Positions 48,194 through 56,582 of a stretch of 64,000 nucleotides of DNA are shown here, piece after piece. Both the position numbers and the translations under genes were made by a program. Numbering within the stretch: position 1 is the stretch's first letter; each line of letters begins with the position of its first letter. The notes below the pieces were generated by a model. It did not search any database. It saw only the letters and a list, made by a program, of their open reading frames with translations, and was not told the origin of the DNA. This DNA is from Pseudomonas campi (lineage in GTDB: Bacteria; Pseudomonadota; Gammaproteobacteria; Pseudomonadales; Pseudomonadaceae): assembly GCF_013200955.2 (NCBI RefSeq), contig NZ_CP053697.2, forward strand, positions 2,852,001 to 2,916,000. Direction: 5' to 3'.

Positions 48194-49974
48194 GCCGACT
48201 CTCCGCTTCCCAGTAATTGACTTGCAGGCTGCTCCGCAGCTGCCCTTGTCTGCCTCCACACCTGAATACGCGCCCACTGCCCCAGCAGCATGACGCTGAT
48301 AATCGGGCCGACGGACGCCATGCATAGAATTCCGAAGCCCTCGACGGCGTGAGTGGCGTTGCCCAGCCCCAGACCCATGGCCAGAACCAGCGGTACGGTT
48401 ATCGGCCCGGTGGTGACCCCCGCACTGTCCCAGGCCACATTGACAAACTCTTCGGTCGAAAAGACCGTCAGCACTGCGGCCAGCAGGTAGGGCGGTACGA
48501 CCAGCCAGACCAGTGGCAGGTCGAACACCAGCTTGGCCACGCCCACTGCGATGCCGCAGGCGACACCGATCGAAACCGCACGGATCAGGCTGCGCTTGCG
48601 GATAAAACCGTTGGTGAGGGTCTGCGCAGTAACACCGAGCGCATTCAGCGCAGGTTCCGCGACGGTGGCCCCATAGCCGAGCAGCCAGGCGAAGGCCAGG
48701 GCCAGCACGATCCCCACCTGGTAGAGGTAGAGCGGTGACTTGTCTGCGCCGGGAATCTGCATGAAAGCCGCCGGAATCAGCGAGCCGGCACTGCCACCCA
48801 GCTTCGATAGGCCGTAGGTCAACCCGAGGTTGAACACGCACATCCCCACCACGGTCAGGGCAATGCCGAGGAGTATCTCGCCGCGCCGCGGCAGGCTCTG
48901 GCGCAGCAGCAGTTTCAGCACGATCAGCAGGAAGATCACCAACGGCACGATGGCCCTTACCCCGGAGACGATCTCCAGTCCGGGGCTGACGCTGTACCAG
49001 GCCGCCGCCTCTTGCCCGGCGTTGGCAGCCACCTGCGCCGCGACGATGATTTCCGCCGGCGAAGAAGTGGCGGCCACGTACAGGGCCAGCAGCATGACCC
49101 CGACGACAGGAAACAGCGACGCCAGGGTGACAATGCCGAAGCCGGACAGCCCGGAGTTACCTTTTCCGGCGGCAGCCGCAATACCGATGCCCAGCGCCAG
49201 CACCAGCGGCACCGTGACCGGCCCGGTGGTGACTGCACCCGCATCCCAGGCCAGCCCGATAACCTTGGCCAGCTCCGGGTCACTGGCCATGTACACCGTC
49301 AGCAGCAGAACGGGCACCAGCGACAAGTAGATCAGCGGCTTCAGGCTCCAGCCATAGAGAAAGCGCAGCGTGCCCGTGACCGCAGCCAAACCGACGCTGG
49401 CACCGACCACCAGGACCAATTCGCTGGCCCACTGGTTGAGGATCGCCCAGAGGTAAGGCGCACGCTCCACGGAAACGTTCTGCCCGGCGGTGCGCAACGC
49501 ACCGATCGCGGGCTCCGCAAAGGTCACGCCGATCCCGAGCAACAGGGTGACCAACAGCACGACAGGCAAGGACGACTTGCGTGGCAAGTTGCTCCCGATA
49601 ATTTCGCCAAAGGGCATCAGGCCGAGTTTCAGCCCTTCCATAAACAACATCAGCCCGACAATCACCGCGAACAGGCCGCCCGCGACAAGCAGCGAGTCTT
49701 CCACCAGTTGGCGCAGGATGATGATCTGGAACAGCACCAAGTACAGCGCCAGCGGCACCACGGCACGCAACTGCTCCATCAGACGGATATTGATATAGGG
49801 TTTGAGAAGAGCGGCGATCTCATCCCCGTATAATTTTGTGGCGCGCTGGGGAGCGGCGTGCCAGCGGCCATCGGCATCGCGGACCGGCGCCGGCACCAAT
49901 TCACGCAGGGGTATCTCGCGGCGACCCGCGCCACGTATGCGCAGGTAGTCGGCATACCGCATAGAGTCCTTCAT
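48190..49974 (-). CDS. DUF1538 integral membrane protein (internally duplicated)
   Basis: A 594-residue polytopic protein. After about 60 soluble residues come two homologous halves. Half 1 has AEPAIGAL (153-160), WDAGAVTTGPVTVPLVLALG (243-262) and SGFGIVTLASLFPVVGVMLL. Half 2 has AEPALNAL (439-446), WDSAGVTTGPITVPLVLAMG (515-534) and EGFGILCMASVGPIISVMLL. About 14 hydrophobic segments are visible. The TTGPxTVPLVLA repeats may line a transport path, as in inverted-repeat carriers. Substrate unknown. Operon with two PII-like proteins suggests a PII-gated transporter. Starts at M1 or M5. Confidence 0.85.
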   Translation of the reverse strand: MKDSMRYADYLRIRGAGRREIPLRELVPAPVRDADGRWHAAPQRATKLYGDEIAALLKPYINIRLMEQLRAVVPLALYLVLFQIIILRQLVEDSLLVAGGLFAVIVGLMLFMEGLKLGLMPFGEIIGSNLPRKSSLPVVLLVTLLLGIGVTFAEPAIGALRTAGQNVSVERAPYLWAILNQWASELVLVVGASVGLAAVTGTLRFLYGWSLKPLIYLSLVPVLLLTVYMASDPELAKVIGLAWDAGAVTTGPVTVPLVLALGIGIAAAAGKGNSGLSGFGIVTLASLFPVVGVMLLALYVAATSSPAEIIVAAQVAANAGQEAAAWYSVSPGLEIVSGVRAIVPLVIFLLIVLKLLLRQSLPRRGEILLGIALTVVGMCVFNLGLTYGLSKLGGSAGSLIPAAFMQIPGADKSPLYLYQVGIVLALAFAWLLGYGATVAEPALNALGVTAQTLTNGFIRKRSLIRAVSIGVACGIAVGVAKLVFDLPLVWLVVPPYLLAAVLTVFSTEEFVNVAWDSAGVTTGPITVPLVLAMGLGLGNATHAVEGFGILCMASVGPIISVMLLGQWARIQVWRQTRAAAEQPASQLLGSGESA

Positions 49975-50150
49975 ACGCTCATCTGCTCCTGCTCAGGTTG
50001 ATCGACCTAGGAATGCCGACAGACAGTCTCATAGGCTCGCCGTTCCGGCTAGAGAGTAGGGAGGCTTTCCAGTCGCGTCCAACCCAGCGCAGGCTCATGC
50101 AAAAGAGGCGCTGAGTTCAACCACAGGATTGGCTGAGCGTTTGAAGCGCT

Positions 50151-50215
50151 AGGCCCGTGAATAACTGAGCGCCGCGCCCACCACCTTTCTGAACAGCCGC
50201 GAGAAGTAAGAGGGG
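50151..50215 (-). pseudogene. Relic of an AraC-family regulator C terminus
   Basis: Read leftward it gives [20 protein letters not shown] then a stop, matching the C-terminal [20 protein letters not shown] of the mmsR-like gene at 51680. The DNA is also alike: GCCCACCACCTTTCTGAACA here versus GCCCACCACCTTCCTGAACA there, continuing into AGCCGCGA. Same orientation on each side of ampC. Confidence 0.75.
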
Positions 50216-50313
50216 GCGGCGAAAATCAATGGATGCAGTGCCATTGACTCTCAGGGGGAAGGCTAACCGTCTAGCGCACAGAAAATTTCGCGCCCCCCAT
50301 TGATCCGTAACGG

Positions 50314-50338
50314 AAAACCACGGTCTAGCCGTGGTTTT
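50314..50338. terminator. Probable ampC terminator
   Basis: Perfect 10-bp stem AAAACCACGG/CCGTGGTTTT with loop TCTAG, about 100 bases past the ampC stop. Confidence 0.8.
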
Positions 50339-50438
50339 CTGCTGTCGGGGCGCCGCCGGCCAGTCGAGCAGCACGGCGTGGCAGGTCAGCGGATCGATGT
50401 CGTTGACGATCAGCAACACGGCAGCAGCGCAAGCCCTC

Positions 50439-51587
50439 TCACTCCAGCGCGCTAAGTATCCGATAGGCCAGGCGCACCCGGGCCTCGTTGGGGTAGTTGC
50501 GGTTGGCCAGCAACACGATGCCGAGTTGCTTGGCCGGGACGAACGCCACATAGGCGCCGAAGCCATTGGTCGAGCCCGTCTTGTTGACCCACACCTCGTC
50601 CTGCGCCGGCAACGGCGGCTGCAACTGGCTGACCGCATGGCTCTGATAGATCATCTGGCTGGAGTTGCCCTGTAGCAATGCCTCCAGCGCTACCGGGTAA
50701 CGGTACTGCTCCCAGATCAGGTCCTGGGTCATCGCCCCCACTGTGAAGTAGCCGGCCCGGGTCTCCCTGAGTGTGCGCTTGAGCGGCGGCTCCAGCTCAG
50801 TTTGTTGCAGATGGGCCTCGACGAAATGCAGCAGGTCCCTGGCACTGGTCTTCACCCCATAGGCTTCGGCCGCCAGCACCCCAGGATTCAGCCTGACCGG
50901 CGCATTCTCCTTACTGTAGCCCTGGGCATACAGCGCCTGCTTGCTCGCCGGCACCTGCAGGTAGCTGTTGGGCATGGCCAGGGCGGGAAATAGCTGCTGC
51001 TCCAGCGCCTCGACATACGGCATGTGCAGGCTTCTGGCCGCGATCACGCCGAGCATGCCGATGCTCGGGTTGGCATAGGTGCGGTGGCTGCCTGCGGGGT
51101 ACTGTGGCTGCCAGGCCTTGAGGTAGTCCATCAGCTGCGGCGTGGTCTGTACCGCGTCCGGCACCTGCAGGGGGAAGCCGCCGGCGGTATGGGTCGCCAG
51201 ATTGATCAGCGTTACCTCGGCGAACGGGCTGCCCTGCAGCTCTGGCAGATACTTACCGACCTTGTCGCTGAGCGACAGCTGGCCAGTAGCCTGGGCATAA
51301 GCGGCCAACGTAACGGTGAAGGTCTTGCTGATCGAGCCGATCTCGAACAGCGTATCGCTGCTGACCAGCTGCCCTGTCTGTCGGGACGCCACGCCGTAGT
51401 TGTAGTAACGCGGCTGGCCATTGACGCTGAGCGCGATGGCCAGGCCAGGGATATCGTGCTGCTGCATCGCCTCTGCCGCAGCGCTCTGCACCAGGGCATC
51501 GAGGGCCGCCGCCGACTTATCGGCCAGCGCACATTGGCTACCAGTCAGCAGGAGCAGCGCGGCACACAGCTTTGTGAGTGGGTACAT
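50439..51587 (-). CDS. ampC: Class C beta-lactamase (AmpC type)
   Basis: A 382-residue periplasmic serine beta-lactamase hydrolysing cephalosporins and penicillins. Signal peptide MYPLTKLCAALLLLTGSQCA ending CALA-DKSA; catalytic S85-x-x-K88 in FEIGSISKTFTV; YANPSIGMLG gives the class C Tyr-x-Asn; VNKTGSTNGFGAYV gives Lys-Thr-Gly. Length is typical. No ampR-like LysR gene is adjacent. It lies between an mmsR-like gene and a relic of that gene's end. An in-frame start 21 codons upstream is rejected because it would precede the signal peptide. Confidence 0.95.
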   Translation of the reverse strand: MYPLTKLCAALLLLTGSQCALADKSAAALDALVQSAAAEAMQQHDIPGLAIALSVNGQPRYYNYGVASRQTGQLVSSDTLFEIGSISKTFTVTLAAYAQATGQLSLSDKVGKYLPELQGSPFAEVTLINLATHTAGGFPLQVPDAVQTTPQLMDYLKAWQPQYPAGSHRTYANPSIGMLGVIAARSLHMPYVEALEQQLFPALAMPNSYLQVPASKQALYAQGYSKENAPVRLNPGVLAAEAYGVKTSARDLLHFVEAHLQQTELEPPLKRTLRETRAGYFTVGAMTQDLIWEQYRYPVALEALLQGNSSQMIYQSHAVSQLQPPLPAQDEVWVNKTGSTNGFGAYVAFVPAKQLGIVLLANRNYPNEARVRLAYRILSALE

Positions 51588-51679
51588 GCAGTTGGTCCTG
51601 GCTGCGGTTGAATGGCGGTAGAAATTACCACCTCGACGCCACTGCGCCAAAAACCGTGCGCTACTGCATGTTGCCTGCC

Positions 51680-52561
51680 TCAGCCCTGATGCAACGCCCG
51701 GTAATGACTCGGCGCCATGCCCACCACCTTCCTGAACAGCCGCGAAAAGTAGTAGGGGTCGTCATACCCCAGCTGCTCGCCGACCTGGCGTACTTCCAGA
51801 GTGCCTTGGTCGAGCAGGCGGCAGGCGTGGGCCATTTTCAGGTTGATGAAGTCCTGGATCGGCGCATGGCCAGTCAGGGCGCGGTAGGTCTTGGCGAAGT
51901 GGAAGCGCGACAGCTTGAACTGCGCCGCCAGCTCCTCGAGGTTGAGGCTGCCGTGCAGATGGGCGCGCATCACCGCCTGTACCGCGTCCACGTCGAGCAC
52001 CCGGCCGGACTTGAGGTTGGCCCGCGCCGGCAGCACGGCCAGTGAGCTGAGCAGCGCCTGCAGCTGATGGGCCGCATGGATGAAGTGCGGCAGATTGAGA
52101 CCCTGGCGATGCAGGCCGAGCAGCGCGTCGAAGTCCGCCAGCAGGCGCGGCTGCACGCCGATGCGGCGCAAGCGCGTCGGGCCGAGCAGGCGCAGGAAGT
52201 CCTCGCAGGCGCTGCCGTCGAAGTGCACCCAATACAGGGTCCAGGGCCGTTCGGCATCGGCGCCATAGGCATGCGCCTGGCCTTTGGGCAGCAACAGCAA
52301 ATCGCCACCACCAACTTCTAATCGTCCATCCTCGCTGTCCAGCCAGCCGCGCCCGGCGCGGCAGTAGATCAGCAGGTGGTCGTCCGGCTGCGGGCGCTGC
52401 ATGCGGTGCCCGGCTGCTTCCGGGTAGAAGCCCAGGGCCAGCGGGTAGCAACCGCCCGACAACGCATGGCGCGCCAGGACCCGGCGCAGGCGCGGAGGGG
52501 TGATGAAGCGCAGGCCGTTGGCGGGCAGCGGCCAGTTGGAGGTTTCTACATGAACAGTCAT
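51680..52561 (-). CDS. mmsR: AraC-family regulator of the valine catabolic operon (MmsR-like)
   Basis: A 293-residue regulator with an N-terminal cupin-like ligand domain ([36 protein letters not shown]) and a C-terminal double HTH ([20 protein letters not shown] and [20 protein letters not shown]). Start [20 protein letters not shown]. It is divergent from mmsA, as mmsR is from mmsAB in P. aeruginosa, and the promoter between them holds two AraC-type direct repeats. Likely activates with 3-hydroxyisobutyrate, valine or a pathway intermediate. Confidence 0.85.
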   Translation of the reverse strand: MTVHVETSNWPLPANGLRFITPPRLRRVLARHALSGGCYPLALGFYPEAAGHRMQRPQPDDHLLIYCRAGRGWLDSEDGRLEVGGGDLLLLPKGQAHAYGADAERPWTLYWVHFDGSACEDFLRLLGPTRLRRIGVQPRLLADFDALLGLHRQGLNLPHFIHAAHQLQALLSSLAVLPARANLKSGRVLDVDAVQAVMRAHLHGSLNLEELAAQFKLSRFHFAKTYRALTGHAPIQDFINLKMAHACRLLDQGTLEVRQVGEQLGYDDPYYFSRLFRKVVGMAPSHYRALHQG

Positions 52562-52572
52562 AGCGTGCCTTG

Positions 52573-52623
52573 GTAGCCCGGATGCAATCCGGGGGCAGCC
52601 GTCGCGGATTGCATCCGGGCTAC
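52573..52623. repeat. REP palindrome (GTAGCCCGG class), copy 3
   Basis: GTAGCCCGGATGCAATCCGG ... CGGATTGCATCCGGGCTAC, only 11 bases from the mmsR start and upstream of the mmsA promoter. Confidence 0.9.
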
Positions 52624-52691
52624 GGGCTGGTCGTCCTACAATCTCGGTGGAGAGGCGCTGGACGATAGGTGAATGGGTCAACACTCAATCA

Positions 52692-52728
52692 CAAGATCGT
52701 CCATCCAATCGGCAAGATCGTCAATCCA
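52692..52728 (+). promoter_or_regulatory. Candidate MmsR operator (direct repeats)
   Basis: Two half-sites, CAAGATCGTCCATCCA at 52692 and CAAGATCGTCAATCCA at 52713, exactly 21 bases apart (two helical turns), the usual layout for AraC activators. A -10-like TATAAC at 52748-52753 lies 20 bases downstream, placing the proximal half-site at the -35 position. The start codon of mmsA is at 52788. Confidence 0.75.
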
Positions 52729-52787
52729 CAAGTATTCCTGCAGTAGCTATAACAAGGGCACACAAGAACAAGCTCAGGAGACACCTG

Positions 52788-54281
52788 ATGGCCCGCGTAA
52801 TCCCCCAGCTGATTGATGGCGAGTGGCAAACCAGCCATTCGCGCGAACTGATCGAAGTGACCGACCCGGCCACCCAGGAAGTCCTGGCCCTGGCGCCGAA
52901 GGCCACTGCGGATGAAATCGAAGCGGCCATCGCCAGTGCCAAACGTGCCTTCCTAGCCTGGCGCGAAGTACCGGTGCCGGAGCGCGCGCGGCTGATGCTG
53001 CGTTACCAGCACCTGCTCAAGGAACACCACGACGAGCTGGCCGAGATCCTCGCCGGCGAGACCGGCAAGACCTTCGCCGACGCCAAGGGCGATGTCTGGC
53101 GCGGTATCGAGGTGGCCGAGCATGCGGCCAACATCTGCAGCCTGATGATGGGCGAGACGGTGGAGAACGTCGCCCGTGAGATCGACACCGCCAGCTATAT
53201 CCAGCCGCTCGGCGTGTGCGTCGGCATCACCCCGTTCAACTTCCCGGCGATGATCCCGCTGTGGATGTTTCCGCTGGCCATCGCCTGCGGCAACAGCTTC
53301 ATCCTCAAGCCATCCGAGCAGGACCCACTGACGCCCAACCGCCTGGCCGAACTGTTTATCGAAGCCGGCGCGCCCAAGGGTGTGCTACAGGTGCTGCACG
53401 GCGGCCGCGAGGTGGTCGACGCCCTGCTGGTGCACGAGGATATCCGCGCCATTTCCTTCGTCGGCTCGGTGCCGGTCGGCCAGCATATCTACCGCACCGG
53501 TACCCAGCATCTGAAGCGCGTGCAGGCCTTTGCCGGGGCGAAGAACCATATGGTGATCATGCCCGACGCACCCAAGGACCAGGTCATCAGCAACCTGCTC
53601 GGCGCCAGCTGCGGTGCAGCCGGGCAGCGCTGCATGGCGATCAGCGTGGCAGTATTCGTCGGCGAATCGAAGGCCTGGATCGACGAGCTGGCGGCGCAGA
53701 TCGCCGAACTGAAACCCGGTTACTGGAACGACCCGAGCGCCGCCTACGGCCCGCTGATCAGCCAGCAGGCCAAACAGCGCGTGCTGCGCCTGATCGCCGA
53801 GGGCAAGGCCGAGGGAGCCGAGTGCCTGGTCGATGGCTCGCAGTGCACGGTGCCGGGCTACCCGAATGGCAACTGGCTGGGCCCGACCCTGTTCCGCGGG
53901 GTGACCACCAAGATGGGCCTGTACCGCGAGGAGATCTTCGGCCCGGTGCTGGTGTGCATGGAGGTCGACACCCTGGAAGAAGCTATCGAGCTGGTCAACG
54001 CCAGCCCCTACGGCAACGGCACCTCGATCTTCACCCGCTCCGGCGGCGCCGCGCGGCACTACCAGCACGCGGTGGAAGTCGGCCAGGTGGGCATCAACGT
54101 GCCCATTCCGGTGCCGCTGCCGTTCTTCTCCTTCACCGGCTGGAAAGGCTCGTTCTATGGCGACCTGCACGCCTATGGCAAACAGGCGGTACGCTTCTAT
54201 ACCGAGACCAAGACGGTGACCAGCCGCTGGTTCGATGACACGCCCGTGAGCGGGCCGAATATGACCATCCAGTTGAAATGA
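52788..54281 (+). CDS. mmsA: Methylmalonate-semialdehyde dehydrogenase (acylating)
   Basis: A 497-residue CoA-acylating aldehyde dehydrogenase that turns (methyl)malonate semialdehyde into propionyl-CoA or acetyl-CoA in valine breakdown. Starts [20 protein letters not shown], with AGGAG upstream. [37 protein letters not shown] and [20 protein letters not shown] (catalytic Cys) are family motifs; [20 protein letters not shown] near the end is typical of MmsA. First gene of the operon. Confidence 0.96.
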   Translation: MARVIPQLIDGEWQTSHSRELIEVTDPATQEVLALAPKATADEIEAAIASAKRAFLAWREVPVPERARLMLRYQHLLKEHHDELAEILAGETGKTFADAKGDVWRGIEVAEHAANICSLMMGETVENVAREIDTASYIQPLGVCVGITPFNFPAMIPLWMFPLAIACGNSFILKPSEQDPLTPNRLAELFIEAGAPKGVLQVLHGGREVVDALLVHEDIRAISFVGSVPVGQHIYRTGTQHLKRVQAFAGAKNHMVIMPDAPKDQVISNLLGASCGAAGQRCMAISVAVFVGESKAWIDELAAQIAELKPGYWNDPSAAYGPLISQQAKQRVLRLIAEGKAEGAECLVDGSQCTVPGYPNGNWLGPTLFRGVTTKMGLYREEIFGPVLVCMEVDTLEEAIELVNASPYGNGTSIFTRSGGAARHYQHAVEVGQVGINVPIPVPLPFFSFTGWKGSFYGDLHAYGKQAVRFYTETKTVTSRWFDDTPVSGPNMTIQLK

Positions 54282-54355
54282 ACCCGCGCCAGGCTGGCTA
54301 CCCGCCGGCCTGGCTGCTTTGCCAGGGAACACCCCTTCCCCGCTGAGGATTGGCT

Positions 54356-55519
54356 ATGGATTTTGAACTGAGCGACGAACAACGCCTGCTGGTGCACAGC
54401 GCCAGCGCCTTTGCCGCGCGCGAACTGGCGCCGCATGCTGCCGACTGGGATCGCGACCACCACTTCCCGGTCGACGTGATCAAGCGCGCTGCCGAACAGG
54501 GCTATCTGGCCCTGTATATCAAGGAAGAGGACGGCGGCCTGGGCCTGTCGCGCCTTTCCAGCTCGCTGATCTTCGAGCAGCTGTCCGCTGGTTGCGTGGC
54601 CACCACGGCCTTCCTGACCATCCACAACATGGCTTCCTGGATGCTCGCCTCGTTCGGTGATGCGGCGCTCAAGGAGGCCTGGCTGCCGCGCCTGACCTCC
54701 GGCGAGCTGCTGGCCTCCTACTGCCTGACCGAACCGGACGCCGGCTCCGACGCCGCCCGCCTGCGCACCCGCGCCAAGCGTGACGGCGACGACTACGTGA
54801 TCGACGGCAGCAAGTGCTTTATCTCCGGCGCCGGCAGCACCGATGTGCTGATCGTCATGGCGCGCACCGGCGAGGACGGCGCCAAGGGCGTGTCGTGCTT
54901 CCTGGTGCCGGGCGATGCGCCGGGGGTGAAGTACGGCCGCAACGAACTGAAGATGGGCTGGCGCGCCCAGCCGACCCGCACCATCACCTTCGAAGGCGTG
55001 CGCATCCCGGCGGGCAACCGTATCGGCCCGGAAGGCCAGGGCTTCGTCTACGCGATGAAGGGCCTGGACGGCGGCCGCATCAATATCGCCAGCTGCTCGC
55101 TGGGCGCGGCCCAGGCGGCGCTGGAGCAGAGCCTGCGCTATGTCGAGGAGCGCAAGCAGTTCGGCAAGGCGCTGAGCGAATTCCAGGCCCTGCAATTCAA
55201 GCTGGCCGACATGCTCACCGACCTGACCGCCAGCCGGCAGATGGTGCGCCTGGCCGCACACAAACTGGACCATGCCGACGGCGAGGCCAGCCTGTACTGC
55301 GCGATGGCCAAGCGTTTCGCCACCGACCACTGTTTCACCCTGTGCAACGAGGCCCTGCAGCTGCATGGCGGCTACGGTTACCTCAACGACTACCCGCTGG
55401 AGCGCTGGGTGCGCGACAGCCGCGTGCACCAGATTCTGGAAGGCACCAACGAGATCATGCGGGTGATCATCGCTCGCCGCCTGCTGGATCAGGGCGGCAT
55501 GCTCGATCGCCTGTTGTAA
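54356..55519 (+). CDS. Acyl-CoA dehydrogenase (isobutyryl-CoA dehydrogenase-like)
   Basis: A 387-residue flavoprotein. Motifs: SGELLASYCLTEPDAGSDAA, IDGSKCFISGAGSTDVLIV, GRINIASCSLGAAQAALEQS, and IEGTNEIMR-type HQILEGTNEIMRVIIARRLL with the catalytic Glu. In this setting it probably oxidises isobutyryl-CoA to methacrylyl-CoA. Start ATG at 54356 follows GAGG; a TTG two codons upstream is possible. Its stop codon is the first base of repeat copy C. Confidence 0.92.
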   Translation: MDFELSDEQRLLVHSASAFAARELAPHAADWDRDHHFPVDVIKRAAEQGYLALYIKEEDGGLGLSRLSSSLIFEQLSAGCVATTAFLTIHNMASWMLASFGDAALKEAWLPRLTSGELLASYCLTEPDAGSDAARLRTRAKRDGDDYVIDGSKCFISGAGSTDVLIVMARTGEDGAKGVSCFLVPGDAPGVKYGRNELKMGWRAQPTRTITFEGVRIPAGNRIGPEGQGFVYAMKGLDGGRINIASCSLGAAQAALEQSLRYVEERKQFGKALSEFQALQFKLADMLTDLTASRQMVRLAAHKLDHADGEASLYCAMAKRFATDHCFTLCNEALQLHGGYGYLNDYPLERWVRDSRVHQILEGTNEIMRVIIARRLLDQGGMLDRLL

Positions 55520-55659
55520 GAACCTGCATAGGATTTGCTGCGCGTCGGCCCTGCTGCGTTAAAAACAGGCTCGGAATGCTCATGTACAAAAGTACATTCC
55601 GCTTCCTCGCCTATTTTTGCCTTGCATGGCTCTAGCTCGCAAAATCCTAAACAGGTTCT
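55519..55659 (+). repeat. Nested-hairpin repeat, full copy C
   Basis: 141 bp. Outer arms AGAACCTGCATAGGATTT and AAATCCTAAACAGGTTCT, middle stem AAAAACAGGC/GCCTATTTTT (one mismatch), inner hairpin ATGTACAAAAGTACAT. The arms differ from copies A and B but still pair. It lies inside the valine operon, between the dehydrogenase and hydratase genes. Confidence 0.85.
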
Positions 55660-55687
55660 AAGCCTATTGCAGAAACGAGGACGTTTT

Positions 55688-56506
55688 ATGAGCAACGCCA
55701 TCGAAGCCTACAAGCCCGGGGTCTTCGACCTGACCCACAAGCTGACCGTGGAAAAGCACGGCCACACCGCGCTGATCACTATCAACCACCCGCCGGCCAA
55801 TACCTGGGACCGCGACTCGCTGATCGGTCTCAAGCAGCTGGTCGAGCACCTCAACCATGACGACGACATCTACGCCCTGGTGGTGACCGGCCAGGGCGGC
55901 AAGTTCTTCAGCGCCGGCGCCGACCTCAACCTGTTCGCCGATGGCGACAAGGCCCGTGCCCGCGAGATGGCCCGGCGCTTCGGCGAGGCCTTCGAGGCGC
56001 TGCGCGACTTCCGTGGCGTATCGATTGCCGCGATCAACGGCTACGCCATGGGCGGCGGCCTGGAATGCGCCCTGGCCTGCGACATCCGCATCGCCGAGCG
56101 CCAGGCGCAGCTGGCCCTGCCGGAAGCCACGGTCGGCCTGCTGCCCTGCGCCGGCGGCACCCAGGCGCTGCCCTGGCTGATCGGTGAAGGCTGGGCCAAG
56201 CGAATGATCCTCTGCGGCGAACGCATCGACGCGGAGACCGCCCTGCGTATCGGTCTGGTCGAACAGGTGGTGGACAGCGGCGAAGCCCGTGGCCATGCCC
56301 TGCTGCTGGCGGCCAAGGTCGCACGGCAGAGCCCGGTGGCGGTGCGCACCATCAAGCCGCTGATCCAGGGCGCCCGTGAGCGCGGCGCGAATACCTGGCT
56401 GCCGGAAGAGCGCGAGCGCTTCGTCGACCTGTTCGATGCCGACGACACCCGCGAAGGGGTCAACGCCTTCCTCGAGAAACGCGACCCGCAGTGGCGCAAC
56501 AAGTGA
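55688..56506 (+). CDS. Enoyl-CoA hydratase (methacrylyl-CoA hydratase-like)
   Basis: A 272-residue crotonase-fold enzyme starting MSNAIEAYKPGVFDLTHKLT after GAGGACG. The oxyanion hole and active-site Glu region are in FFSAGADLNLFADGD and INGYAMGGGLECALACDIRI, with LPEATVGLLPCAGGTQALPW next. In the operon it should hydrate methacrylyl-CoA to 3-hydroxyisobutyryl-CoA. Start chosen downstream of the repeat; an in-frame start inside the repeat is rejected. Confidence 0.93.
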   Translation: MSNAIEAYKPGVFDLTHKLTVEKHGHTALITINHPPANTWDRDSLIGLKQLVEHLNHDDDIYALVVTGQGGKFFSAGADLNLFADGDKARAREMARRFGEAFEALRDFRGVSIAAINGYAMGGGLECALACDIRIAERQAQLALPEATVGLLPCAGGTQALPWLIGEGWAKRMILCGERIDAETALRIGLVEQVVDSGEARGHALLLAAKVARQSPVAVRTIKPLIQGARERGANTWLPEERERFVDLFDADDTREGVNAFLEKRDPQWRNK

Positions 56507-56507
56507 T

Positions 56508-56582
56508 CGTAGGGTGGATGTCGCCTTTTACATCCACCACAAACCCCGCACGGTGGATGGATAAAACGTCATCCACCCTACG
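56508..56582. repeat. REP-like palindrome (GTAGGGTGGATG class)
   Basis: CGTAGGGTGGATG ... CATCCACCCTACG with an inner second palindrome. It fills the gap and abuts the start codon of the next gene at 56583. Confidence 0.85.

Larger units (their letters stand above)
49975..50438. other. Gap holding an AraC relic and the ampC terminator
   Basis: 464 bases without an intact gene. They contain the regulator relic at 50151-50215, a terminator at 50314-50338, and a segment (about 50340-50436, leftward) whose translation AVLLIVNDIDPLTCHAVLLD looks protein-like but which I could not assign. Confidence 0.6.

Noticed and set aside
49975..52600. Mobile element carrying ampC
   Set aside because: No transposase, integrase or terminal inverted repeats found; only the duplicated regulator end supports an insertion, so it is reported as a finding rather than a mobile element.
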